64,000 bases of DNA from the NCBI RefSeq assembly GCF_043195105.1, contig NZ_JBAFWO010000001.1; one strand, written 5' to 3'. The DNA is from NCEH01 sp002257205 (GTDB lineage Bacteria; Pseudomonadota; Alphaproteobacteria; Rhizobiales; Xanthobacteraceae). Positions 24,683 to 32,513 of this stretch are shown here, piece after piece (position 1 is the first letter of the stretch; every line of letters begins with the position of its first letter). The notes beneath the pieces were generated by a model. It had not been told where the DNA came from. It made no database searches and worked only from the letters and a program-made list of their open reading frames with translations. Made by a program: the position numbers and the translations under genes.

Positions 24683-25698
24683 GGCAGGCTCCCGGAATGG
24701 AGCGCCGGGCGCGCGGGGGCGAGGCGCAGGGTGAGGGGCGCGCCGCCTTCGGAGAGGAAGGCGGACAGGCGGGCCAGGATGTCGGCGCACCAGGATGCCA
24801 GCGCCGTGCCGCCCCAGTCCGGCTTCAGCTGCAGGAAGAGGGTCCGCAGGTCGCGGTAGATGCCGGCCACATCCGGCGCCATGGTGGACATGAGGCGGTC
24901 CACCAGCAGGTCCTCCAGCTCGGTGGCCTCGGCGGCAAGCCCGGTTTGGACGAAGGGAACGACTTCGAGGGTGAAAGGCAGGCTGACCTGGGCGTCGGCG
25001 AGCCGCAGGAGCGGGCGCAGCTCTTCGGGCGGCAGCGTGCCCGCGGCCACGCCCGCCGCGGCCCGGCGCTCCAGCTCGGCGCGCTGGGGCAGGTTGCTCA
25101 CCGCGCGGCGCAGGGTGATGCGATCCAGATGGGCCAGCGCGTCGGCGAAGCCGGTGCTGAGGCAGAAGGCATTGGCGAGCAATTCGGTCACTGCGCCGGT
25201 GGACAGCGTCCGACCCAGCTGCGCGGCCAGGGGCGCAAGGGCGGCGGGGCCTTCGGCCTCCACCGTCAGCGCGCGCGCGGCGGCGGTGACCGGTGCCTCG
25301 GAGAGGGGATGGGCGTGCTCGTGGGCCAGCAGGCCCTCGGCAGCAAGGCTGTCGCCCCAATAGCCCTCCGCCACCATGATCTGGCGGTTCACGAAGACGA
25401 AGCACTCCATGGCGTGGCGCGGATCGTAGAGATTGACCATGGGGCGCTGCGGGAGGCGCACCAGATCGTCCGCCAGCATCCGGTGCGTCTGCGCCAATTG
25501 GCCCACCAGCGGCGCAAGGTCGTCGAGGACGAACAGGGTCACCGTCTCATGGGGCCACAGGCCGCGGTCCACCAGCTTGCGCACCACCCGTTCCTCCGCC
25601 TGGACGATGGCGGAGATGTCGGCCGCGCAGTCGGTGACGACCCGCACCTGGGCTGCCCCCACGGTGAATACGCCGATCCCCTCCACCGTCCCGGTCAT
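24679..25698 (-). CDS. putative HExxH metallopeptidase of the gas vesicle locus
   Basis: A 339-residue protein of unknown family. Residues 126-130 read HEHAH within EGLLAHEHAHPLSE, a gluzincin-type HExxH zinc motif. About 40 residues later TELLANAFCL (Glu172, Asn176) resembles the E..AN.F third-ligand helix of small cytosolic metallopeptidases. No signal peptide is visible, so it should be cytoplasmic. It begins 4 bases after the Hsp20 gene and overlaps gvpF by 4 bases, so it belongs to the operon. A protease or an inactive chaperone built on a peptidase fold are both possible. Family and activity are inference. Confidence 0.75.
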   Translation of the reverse strand: MTGTVEGIGVFTVGAAQVRVVTDCAADISAIVQAEERVVRKLVDRGLWPHETVTLFVLDDLAPLVGQLAQTHRMLADDLVRLPQRPMVNLYDPRHAMECFVFVNRQIMVAEGYWGDSLAAEGLLAHEHAHPLSEAPVTAAARALTVEAEGPAALAPLAAQLGRTLSTGAVTELLANAFCLSTGFADALAHLDRITLRRAVSNLPQRAELERRAAAGVAAGTLPPEELRPLLRLADAQVSLPFTLEVVPFVQTGLAAEATELEDLLVDRLMSTMAPDVAGIYRDLRTLFLQLKPDWGGTALASWCADILARLSAFLSEGGAPLTLRLAPARPALHSGSLP

Positions 25699-25702
25699 GG
25701 CC

Positions 25703-26260
25703 TCAGACCTTCCGAAGCTTGACCTGGAGGATGCCGTTGCGATGGCTGCGCTCCAGCGAGGCCGGGTCGATGTTGCCGGGTAGGGCGACTGTCTTGGCGT
25801 AGCGGTGGCGGCCGGTGGTGGCGAGGGCGAGGTGGTTGCCGTCCAGGGCGAGCGAGATCTCGTTCTCTGCCACGCCGGGGATCTCGGCGGTAACGATGAC
25901 CTCGTCGGCCTCGTCGAACACGTCCACCAGCGGTTCGCGCACGTCCTCCACCACCGGGCCCTTGGGACCGGTGTTGAGATTGCCGAACCGGCGGACCTGG
26001 GGGACCCCGCCGATCCCGGTGCGGACGCTGAAGCCGTAGACGCCGCGGGCCTGGTCGCCGAGCCCTTTTACCTTGAACTCGCCCTGGCGTTCGATGTCCT
26101 CAGCCTTCTCCACCAGCGTGCCGAGCATCTCCACGAAGCCACCGAGGCCGCGGAATGCCGCGCCGAGATCAGCCATGGCCTCGGCCTTGCGGGCTGCCTC
26201 CGGCCCGGCGCCCTCCGCCTTGTGCGGGCCCTTGTCCTGATCCTTGTCCTTGTGGGTCAT
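25703..26260 (-). CDS. gvpH: Hsp20-family protein of the gas vesicle locus (GvpH-like)
   Basis: A 185-residue protein whose C-terminal ~90 residues form an alpha-crystallin-like domain: PLVDVFDEADEVIVTAEIPG, then VAENEISLALDGNHLALATT and a final GILQVKLRKV. A charged N-terminal tail (MTHKDKDQDKGPHK) and a Gly-rich linker precede it. In haloarchaea GvpH is an Hsp20-type chaperone that interacts with GvpL. It has a GGGGAG ribosome site and sits between the coiled-coil gene and the putative peptidase. Confidence 0.88.
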   Translation of the reverse strand: MTHKDKDQDKGPHKAEGAGPEAARKAEAMADLGAAFRGLGGFVEMLGTLVEKAEDIERQGEFKVKGLGDQARGVYGFSVRTGIGGVPQVRRFGNLNTGPKGPVVEDVREPLVDVFDEADEVIVTAEIPGVAENEISLALDGNHLALATTGRHRYAKTVALPGNIDPASLERSHRNGILQVKLRKV

Positions 26261-26416
26261 GGAACCACTCCCCTTCAGAGGCCTGGATTTCTGGGATGCT
26301 TGGTGGTTCGACCGCGACCGATGGACCCCATCTGTCGCTTGCGGATCGAACCATAAGTCTTTGACTTGACGAATTAATTTTTAGAAACGGGGGTGCCATC
26401 CGTTTCGGCTGGTCCA

Positions 26417-26773
26417 TTAGTATTCGATATGCGGGTGCGCGCGGGGCGCGGCAGGCGCGGCGCCGGCGGTCTGCGATCGCCGCTGGCGTTTGGACGGGGA
26501 CACGCCCCGGGGGGCGCCGGACGGCGCATCCAGCAGCAGGGCCTGCATCGCCGCAAGCTCCTCCTCCACCTTGGCCAGCATCCGCTCGGCCTCGGCCTTG
26601 CGGGTGTTCCATGCGTCCAGCTCGCGCTGAATGCGGATGCGTTCGTTCTCCAGCCGCGCGAACCGGCTCACCGCCTGTGTCCGGTTGGCGGGGGCGGAGC
26701 GGGTGATCTGGGTCTGGACCGTGGAAACTTCCCTCAGCCCCCGCATCCGCGCCACCTTGCGATCATTGCTCAT
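26417..26773 (-). CDS. coiled-coil protein following gvpN
   Basis: A 118-residue charged protein starting MSNDRKVARMRGLREVSTVQ at 26773. The middle (FARLENERIRIQRELDAWNT, then RKAEAERMLAKVEEELAAMQ) is a clear coiled coil; the tail is Pro/Ala/Arg-rich. It overlaps gvpN by 4 bases. In proteobacterial clusters a small helical protein (for example GvpV) follows gvpN, so it may be that; I cannot confirm homology by eye. Confidence 0.72.
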   Translation of the reverse strand: MSNDRKVARMRGLREVSTVQTQITRSAPANRTQAVSRFARLENERIRIQRELDAWNTRKAEAERMLAKVEEELAAMQALLLDAPSGAPRGVSPSKRQRRSQTAGAAPAAPRAHPHIEY

Positions 26774-27891
26774 GATTGTGCGCCTTCGGGTTGGCTCAGC
26801 GGCACGGCCCTGCGGCGCCCGCGCGGCGCCACGGCCGAGGGGCAGTGGATCGCGATGAGGGTGAGGAGCGCGGCCCGGCGCTCCGCACGCGCCTCGGCAT
26901 CCGCCCGCTGGCCGGAGAAGATGCGCGACTCGAGGGCGTCCACGCACAGCTGCACGAAGCGCGGATCGTCGACGGAGACGGCGAAGCCACCCTGCGCCGC
27001 CACGCGGGCGATCATCAGGCTGGCACGCAGGGTCGGGGTCTGCTGGTAGGCGCCGGAGGCGCGGAAGGCGCGCACCAGGTCGATGATCCGGGCGGCGGCG
27101 GCCTCGGCAAGGCCGGTGCGCGCGGCGGCGACCGCCAGCTCCATGGCCCGGTCGGGATAATCCACGTCGATGGTGGCGAGGCGGTCGGCCAGAGCGTCCT
27201 GGCTGGAATGGACGCCGGCATATTCCTGCGGGTTGCTGGTGAAGATGGCCCGGAACTCCGGGTGGACGCGGATATAGCATTCCTCTCGCGCCTGGGCGGG
27301 CAGGAACAGCATCTTCTCCTCGAACACGCCCAGCAGCACGTTGTGCGTCTCCGGCCGCGAGCGGGTGAATTCGTCATAGACGAGGGTATAGCCCTCGCGG
27401 CAGGCGGTGGTCAGGCGATGGTCGGTCCAGTGCTGGTTGGCGGTCTCTTCCAGCTTGGTCACATTGTGGATGAACTGGTCCACCACCTTCCGGTAATGAT
27501 AGCCGCGCTGTGATCCCACGAGGTCGGCCGTGCCCAGCTCGTTGTCGCCGGTGATGACGATCACCGGCCGGCCAAGCTGCGCCGCCACGTGCAGGGCGAG
27601 GGTGGTCTTGCCCGTTCCAGCCGGCCCGCGGAAATGCAGCGGATAGCCCGCATTGAGGAAGCCCAGCGCGCGGCCGGTGAGGTCCTTGACCTGCTCGGTC
27701 TCGACGAAGCCCGCCCGCGGGCGGGGTGTCAGCGCCGAGGAGGTGGGCCGCCGGGCGGCATCCGGCACCAAGGGCGATGGCTCGGCGGACGCCGCCGCCA
27801 CACGCAGCGCCCCCGCCGACGCGCCAGACGCCGCGGCACCTGGCTTGGAGGCCGGCGAAAGAGGCATTCTGGATGCAACCTCAGTAGTCAT
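26770..27891 (-). CDS. gvpN: gas vesicle protein GvpN (MoxR-like AAA+ ATPase)
   Basis: A 373-residue AAA+ ATPase of the GvpN family. The Walker A motif GPAGTGKTT is at 89-97, a Walker B-like segment is LVYDEFTRSRPETHNVLL, and sensor-like FRAIFTSNPQEYAGVH follows. GvpN enhances vesicle growth and interacts with GvpC in cyanobacteria. It has an extra Ala/Pro-rich N-terminal tail of about 60 residues that most GvpN proteins lack. It overlaps the coiled-coil gene by 4 bases. Confidence 0.95.
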   Translation of the reverse strand: MTTEVASRMPLSPASKPGAAASGASAGALRVAAASAEPSPLVPDAARRPTSSALTPRPRAGFVETEQVKDLTGRALGFLNAGYPLHFRGPAGTGKTTLALHVAAQLGRPVIVITGDNELGTADLVGSQRGYHYRKVVDQFIHNVTKLEETANQHWTDHRLTTACREGYTLVYDEFTRSRPETHNVLLGVFEEKMLFLPAQAREECYIRVHPEFRAIFTSNPQEYAGVHSSQDALADRLATIDVDYPDRAMELAVAAARTGLAEAAAARIIDLVRAFRASGAYQQTPTLRASLMIARVAAQGGFAVSVDDPRFVQLCVDALESRIFSGQRADAEARAERRAALLTLIAIHCPSAVAPRGRRRAVPLSQPEGAQS

Positions 27892-27982
27892 GCGAAAATC
27901 CTCACCGGTTGCCGAAACCGCAATTGCCGCCCACCAGATCGAAGAGGTGTGGTTCGGCCCGCAGTCGAACCACTAGCGGGCG

Positions 27983-28011
27983 CCGGCGCGCGGGGAGCGC
28001 CGACGCGCCGG
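27983..28011. other. GC-rich hairpin between the gvpC-like gene and gvpN
   Basis: CCGGCGCG at 27983-27990 pairs with CGCGCCGG at 28004-28011 within the 135-base gap. No T-tract is present; it may stabilise or attenuate the upstream part of the transcript. Confidence 0.4.
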
Positions 28012-28026
28012 GGTCTCCTTTGAACG

Positions 28027-28815
28027 TCACTCGGACTTGCCAGACCCCGCCTTCTCCACCGCCGGCTTCTGCGCGGCGGGCTTGATCTCTGCGGCGGGCT
28101 TGCTCTCGACCTTCGCCTCGACCTTGGCGGCGGGCTCGTGGTGAGGCGCGTCGCCCTTCGCGGGCTCCGCCTTGATCGGCTCCGCCTTCAGGGGCTCGGC
28201 CTTCAGGGGCTCGGCCTTCATCGGCTCGGCCTTCATGGGCTCGGCCTTCATGGGCTGGGCCTTCATGGGCTCGGCCTTGGCATGATGTGCGGCAGGGGCG
28301 TGATGGTCCGCCCCGGCACGTCCGAGCCAGATGACCGAAGCCTCTTGGCGGTCCTTGGTCAGGCCTTCGAGGAAGGCGAGGTTGCGGGCCATCAGCTCGC
28401 GCATGGTGGCGCTGAGGGCCTGGCGGTCGCGCCGGCGCTGGCGCAGGTTCTCGGCGGCCTCCTTGCGACGCATCGCGAGCTGGGTGCTCATCCATTTGCG
28501 GGTGTCGCTGCGCAGGGTCTTGAGCCCTGCGGCCAGCGCGCGGTCGAGTTGGACGGCCTGCTTGATCCGGTCCTTACGGTAGCCGTCGATGCGCTCGTCG
28601 GCGCTGCCGAGCAGGATGGCGGTCCCGAGCTTCATGCTGCGCAGCGCCTCCGTCAGGCGGTGTTGCTGCTCGGAAGCCATCTGCCGTTGGGCGGCGCGCG
28701 CATCGCTCAGATGGCGGGCGGCATCGGTGCGGATGCGCCCCAGGTCCTCGCGGCGCGCGGCGCGCGCTGAGGACAGCGTGGTAACGGTATGGGAAATCTG
28801 GCCGGCCAAAGACAT
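28027..28815 (-). CDS. GvpC-like helical protein with pentapeptide repeats
   Basis: A 262-residue protein in the position of gvpC, directly after gvpA. Residues 1-165 are Arg/Ala/Gln-rich helices of GvpC type (for example MASEQQHRLTEALRSMKLGT and RRKEAAENLRQRRRDRQALS). Residues 180-220 are eight units of KAEP(M/L/I/A), followed by a Lys/Ala/Pro-rich tail. I started it at 28815 (MSLAGQ), where GGAGG lies 8 bases upstream; an in-frame Met 17 codons earlier is less likely. GvpC strengthens the shell from outside. Homology is inferred from position and composition. Confidence 0.7.
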   Translation of the reverse strand: MSLAGQISHTVTTLSSARAARREDLGRIRTDAARHLSDARAAQRQMASEQQHRLTEALRSMKLGTAILLGSADERIDGYRKDRIKQAVQLDRALAAGLKTLRSDTRKWMSTQLAMRRKEAAENLRQRRRDRQALSATMRELMARNLAFLEGLTKDRQEASVIWLGRAGADHHAPAAHHAKAEPMKAQPMKAEPMKAEPMKAEPLKAEPLKAEPIKAEPAKGDAPHHEPAAKVEAKVESKPAAEIKPAAQKPAVEKAGSGKSE

Positions 28816-28913
28816 GCTTCGATCCTCCGTGCCCAAGATGGGATTCACCCGTGAATTCACCGCCAATCGGTCGAGAGGCGTACTGCCTGTCCGGCCCGGC
28901 GACCCGATCGCGC

Positions 28914-28950
28914 GGGTCCGGTCGGCTTGCCGGGCAAGCTGATCGGACCC
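28914..28950. other. two-part hairpin between gvpA and the gvpC-like gene
   Basis: GGGTCCG (28914-28920) pairs with CGGACCC (28944-28950), enclosing GCTTGC/GCAAGC. A hairpin just after gvpA would allow gvpA mRNA to be more abundant than the rest of the operon, by partial termination or by blocking decay. No T-tract. Confidence 0.45.
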
Positions 28951-29061
28951 GGCATCAGAGCCTTTTCCGCAAGGACCAGAGGTCTTCGCAGAAGGATTGG
29001 CTCCGAGAGCGCGAGCCGATGAGCCCGCCCGGCCGGATCACTGCAATCCGACCGATGATTG

Positions 29062-29274
29062 TCAGGCGGTCTGCGCGCCCGCGGTGAGCCCAACGGCTTC
29101 CGCATACTTCAGATAGGTGTCGACACCCGCGATCACGACGCGAGCCTCAACGGCCAGCAATTCGATGCCGACCAGCGAGACGCGAACCCAGGCGTCAACC
29201 ACCACGCCCTTGTCGAGGATGCGATCCACGACTTCGGCAAGGCTGCTCGAGGCGTTGATTTTCTCTACGGCCAT
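29062..29274 (-). CDS. gvpA: major gas vesicle structural protein GvpA
   Basis: A 70-residue GvpA, the small hydrophobic protein that forms the ribs of the vesicle wall. The sequence is canonical: MAVEKINASSSLAEVVDRIL, then DKGVVVDAWVRVSLVGIELL, then AVEARVVIAGVDTYLKYAEA. It is the first gene of the minus-strand locus, with AGGAGG 7 bases upstream. A 700-base gap separates it from the divergent histidine kinase, so its promoter lies there. Confidence 0.97.
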   Translation of the reverse strand: MAVEKINASSSLAEVVDRILDKGVVVDAWVRVSLVGIELLAVEARVVIAGVDTYLKYAEAVGLTAGAQTA

Positions 29275-29986
29275 TTGAACCTCCTCAGAACCAATGCTGG
29301 ATATGCCCGAATGCTGCCATGGCCACCCCGAGCGAGCCGCCGATGGGGCCTTCGAACGACCTCACTATGCGGTGAAGGGAACCCGGACCGAAAGGCACGT
29401 GATTCCGCCCTTTCCCCCGTCGAAACCCCGCCTGACCGGGGTCGGGCGCGCGGCGTGCATGGGGCGATCCCTGCCCCTTCCGGGGAGAAACCCCGAGAGA
29501 AGTGGGGAGGACCCGGTCCGATCGTCCATCGGGCTTTGCAGGGTTAGGGTGGGAAGGGGGGCCGGTCGCGACCATGGACATTCGACCGATTCACACCTCG
29601 CCATCGAGGGCGGGTGTCAATGGGCGTATTTCATGTATACTCAATCATAACGTGCAAGCAGACTGCGCGGGCAGGCCGGATTTGGCGGAACGATTCGGTC
29701 GATCGGGTCGTCTGAAAAAGTCTGCAGGGCAACTTAAAAATTGACCGCAATCCAAAATTTCTGTACTATATTACTTCTATTATTGTTTAGAGCAGTCTTT
29801 TTTTGTGAAACCTCTTGGGGTTTCGACGATTTTACCGGTGTTCGGTGGAAGCAACGCCTCTTCGTGCCGCGGTGAATTTCCAGTCCTTTCCAGATCAGCC
29901 GCCGTATGCCGGCGCACGTGACCAGAAAACATAAGAAGAGTTGATCCGTCAGGGATCGTCGCGATGGGACTCTTGGAGGGTGGGGA
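29275..29986. other. 712-base divergent intergenic region between gvpA and the histidine kinase
   Basis: No gene is convincing here; the open frames are short and overlap on both strands. It should hold the gvpA promoter on the minus strand. A TTGACA at 29620-29615 (minus strand) is the only -35-like element I could see, without a good -10. The kinase-side half is AT-rich and has a better promoter at 29741-29769. Confidence 0.6.
29741..29769 (+). promoter_or_regulatory. sigma70-type promoter for the two-component genes
   Basis: TTGACC (29741-29746), a 17-base spacer and TACTAT (29764-29769) in an AT-rich stretch. It points toward the histidine kinase gene, about 220 bases downstream. Confidence 0.5.
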
Positions 29987-31285
29987 ATGGAAGCAGCCGG
30001 TTTCTTCGGCGCCGATGCCGTTTCCGGGGATCGTGTCAGCCGCAATCACTTTGCGCCACGATGCTTGGGTCCAGCGAACTTTGGGCCTGCGAATTTGGGG
30101 CCCGCGAACTTGGAACCAAGGGGCTTGGAACCAAGGGATTTGGAACCAAAGCGTTTGGACCTAGGAGCCGGCGTGCTCCCCGCCTGCGAGCGGGTCGGGT
30201 CCATCCTGGCGAACTTTCCAGAGGGATTGGTCAGCGTCAGCTGCGGGCTGGTGCAATCCGTGAATCACGCCTTCATCAGGCTTTTCCAAGTGCCCGGCGC
30301 CGCAGTGGTGGGCCTCCCGCTCCATCGCGTTCTCGATCGGCTGGGGTTTGGTCCCGGCGATGTGGCAGCCCTGATCTCGCCGGTCCCAAATCAGGGCGAC
30401 GACCTGGAGCTGGTGCGGTCCGTCGCGGGGATGCCCCCACAGAACCTGCTGGTGCGGCGCTTTCCGATCGAGGGGGAAGGCCGCGGGGCGCTCCATGCCC
30501 TGGTCTTCGTCGATGAAACCTCATGGCGCGAGGCGCAGCGCTCCACCGAAGTGCTGGTGGAAGAATTGCTGCGTGCCGACCGCCAGGCGGCTCTCGGCGA
30601 GATGGCGATGGCGCTCGCTCACGAGATCAACCAGCCGCTGGGCGCCATCGTCAATTTTGCCGGCGCCGCCCGCAGGACCCTGACGGGGCGGATCATCCGT
30701 GCCGGCGAGCTGGAAGAGGTGCTGATCAATATCGGTGCCGAGGCGGCGCGGGCAGGCGATGTCATCAAGAGCTTGCGGTCATTCCTCAGGGGCACGCCGC
30801 AACCCGCCACCGACGCCAGCGTGAACGCGGCGGTGAAGGTGGTGCTGGGCTTCGCCGAGCCAGCCATGCGGGAGCAGTCCATCGACTTCCGGCTCGATCT
30901 CGCCCCCAGCCTGCCGCCGGTGCAGGGCGACCCGATCATCCTTCAGCAGATCATCCTCAATCTGGTGACCAACGCCATTCAGGCCATGGGGATGCAGCCG
31001 CTCGGCCAGCGCCGCCTCAACATCCGGACCGCGCGCGAGGGCACCTCCAATGTGCGGGTTGATGTTCGCGACACCGGCATTGGCCTGCCCTCGGAGCTTG
31101 GCGAGCGGATCTTCGATCCCTTCATCACCACCAAGGTGAACGGCTCCGGGCTGGGCCTGTCGATCGCGCGCACGCTCGCCCAGCGCCTGGGCGGAACCGT
31201 CGAGGCGGGCGCCGAGGAGGGCCGGGGCACCCGCTTTACCATCCGCCTGCCCTGCCGACGGGAAGAGGACGTGCGCCATGCGTGA
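29987..31285 (+). CDS. sensor histidine kinase divergent from the gas vesicle operon
   Basis: A 432-residue histidine kinase with no membrane segment visible. The N-terminus has an odd run of 5-residue units (GPANF GPANL GPANL EPRGL EPRDL EPKRL, about residues 28-57). A PAS-like region follows (ILANFPEGLVSVS...), then the phosphoacceptor box ALAHEINQPLGAIVNFAGAA (His near residue 212). The catalytic domain has N-box LVTNAIQAM, G1 DTGIGLP and G2 GSGLGLSI. The HEINQPL box places it near FixL-type kinases. GGAGG precedes the ATG. It probably controls the gas vesicle genes, which is inference from position. Confidence 0.9.
   Translation: MEAAGFFGADAVSGDRVSRNHFAPRCLGPANFGPANLGPANLEPRGLEPRDLEPKRLDLGAGVLPACERVGSILANFPEGLVSVSCGLVQSVNHAFIRLFQVPGAAVVGLPLHRVLDRLGFGPGDVAALISPVPNQGDDLELVRSVAGMPPQNLLVRRFPIEGEGRGALHALVFVDETSWREAQRSTEVLVEELLRADRQAALGEMAMALAHEINQPLGAIVNFAGAARRTLTGRIIRAGELEEVLINIGAEAARAGDVIKSLRSFLRGTPQPATDASVNAAVKVVLGFAEPAMREQSIDFRLDLAPSLPPVQGDPIILQQIILNLVTNAIQAMGMQPLGQRRLNIRTAREGTSNVRVDVRDTGIGLPSELGERIFDPFITTKVNGSGLGLSIARTLAQRLGGTVEAGAEEGRGTRFTIRLPCRREEDVRHA
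30067..30171 (+). repeat. 15-bp degenerate tandem repeat in the kinase N-terminus
   Basis: Seven consecutive 15-base units, the last three reading GGAACCAAGGGGCTT, GGAACCAAGGGATTT and GGAACCAAAGCGTTT. They encode pentapeptide-like units and keep the reading frame, so copy number could vary without frameshift. Confidence 0.85.
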
Positions 31286-31961
31286 ACCGGCTGTCTACAT
31301 CGTGGACGACGATCCCGGTCTCAATGCCTCGCTGGCGGCGCTGTTCCGCTCCGTCGGCCTGAAGACCGATCTGTTCCAGCATCCCCAGCCGTTTCTCGAG
31401 CTCACCCAGATCACCCGCCCGGCCTGCGTCCTGATGGATGTCCGCCTGCCCGGCATCAACGGGCTCGAAGTCCTGGAGCAGGTCGGCCGGATCGGCTGGA
31501 CCATGCCGGTGCTCATGATAAGCGGCCATGCGGACGTGGGGATGGCGGTTCGGGCCATGCATGCCGGCGCCCGGGACTTCCTCGAAAAGCCGGTCAACGA
31601 CACCGTGCTCCTGCAGTTGGTTCAGCGCTGGATCCGCTGGGACGCGCAGAATTATTCCTGCGAGCTGATCTGCGACGACATCCGCTCCAAGCTGGCGGTG
31701 TTGACGGAGCGCGAGCAATCCGTGCTGCAATGCATGTTGCGCGGCCAGCCCAACAAGGTCGCGGCCCACGCCCTGAAGCTCAGTGTCAAGGCGGTGGAGG
31801 GCCACCGGATCAATCTGCTGCACAAGATGGGCGTTCAATCGCCCATCGACCTGATCCGAATGGTCGGAAGCTGCCCCAAGGACACCCATAATCCGCTGCG
31901 CTGCTCGCGGGAGCATGTTGGCCGCGGCGGGCCCGGCCATGGGTGTCCGCTGAACACGTGA
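31278..31961 (+). CDS. FixJ-family response regulator
   Basis: A 227-residue response regulator. The receiver domain has the acidic pair in YIVDDDPG, phosphoacceptor Asp in CVLMDVRLPG (~residue 54), conserved Ser/Thr in VLMISGHADV and Lys in FLEKPVND. The output domain is a LuxR/FixJ-type helix-turn-helix: LTEREQSVLQCMLRGQPNKV, then AAHALKLSVKAVEGHRINLL. It overlaps the kinase gene by 8 bases, so the two form one unit. The C-terminal tail after DLIRMVG is longer than in FixJ and may be unstructured. Confidence 0.93.
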   Translation: MREPAVYIVDDDPGLNASLAALFRSVGLKTDLFQHPQPFLELTQITRPACVLMDVRLPGINGLEVLEQVGRIGWTMPVLMISGHADVGMAVRAMHAGARDFLEKPVNDTVLLQLVQRWIRWDAQNYSCELICDDIRSKLAVLTEREQSVLQCMLRGQPNKVAAHALKLSVKAVEGHRINLLHKMGVQSPIDLIRMVGSCPKDTHNPLRCSREHVGRGGPGHGCPLNT

Positions 31962-32513
31962 GAGGAGCCAATCCTCCGCGTTCGCCGAGAGGGCGCGATA
32001 ACCGCATGCGTGCATGCACGTATGCACGCGTCGAGCGATGGAGCCGCCTTAAGTCAGGATCGCCTGTGGGGCTTCCCAGGGCGACCTGGGCATGTCTACC
32101 GCCACCTCGCCACTCAACTCAGCCAGTCGTGATCTTTGAGGTCTTCGTCGCCAAGCGTGATTCTGAAAATGCGCTGGCCGACCAGCGTGCGAATTTCATG
32201 CTCGATGAGGTCGGCCAACGTTGATCCTGGAAGGCGGCGAAGCGGCCAACCATTCCGGTCGCGCGGCCGGTCGCAGCCAGCAGGAGACCGCCGGCGTCGC
32301 TCGTAACCGCGCCACGTCAGACGCCGCTACCGCACTGCGAAACTCAACGCGTGCAGAATCGGAGCTCGTCGCGCTACACTCTGTTTGCATTGGTGAACTC
32401 CTCTGCTGTTCGCTAAGCCTTTGTCACAGATGAACCGCTCACGGTTCCAGCCCCGATGCGCCCCCAATCTGTGACATCTGCAGGCTAAGTTCGAGAGGCG
32501 AGATAGCCACGCT
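31962..32513. other. 552-base region holding a decayed transposase fragment
   Basis: No intact gene. Most of it is explained by the IS1380-type remnant on the minus strand (32114-32390); the 150 bases to its left contain only a GTGCATGCAC palindrome (32010-32019). Confidence 0.6.
32114..32390 (-). pseudogene. IS1380-family transposase fragment, frameshifted
   Basis: Three minus-strand frames, pieced together, match the N-terminal part of an IS1380-type transposase: a start MQTECSATSSDSARVEFRS, then (second frame) DAGGLLLAATGRATGMVGRF, then (third frame) IEHEIRTLVGQRIFRITLGD EDLKDHD. The order and spacing fit the family, where AGYEDLNDHD is conserved. It ends at a stop after DWLS, and no C-terminal part follows. 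At least two frameshifts and the truncation mean it is a relic. It marks the border between the gas vesicle region and the next catabolic region. Confidence 0.65.

Noticed and set aside
29287..29330. Sigma54 promoter for gvpA (TGG...GC pattern on the minus strand)
   Set aside because: The GG-to-GC distance is off by one or two bases in every alignment, so it does not meet the -24/-12 rule.
16717..31961. CRISPR array or phage module in the repeat-containing parts of the gas vesicle region
   Set aside because: The only repeats are short in-frame coding repeats (KAEP units, kinase pentapeptides) with no spacers, and no cas or phage genes are present.
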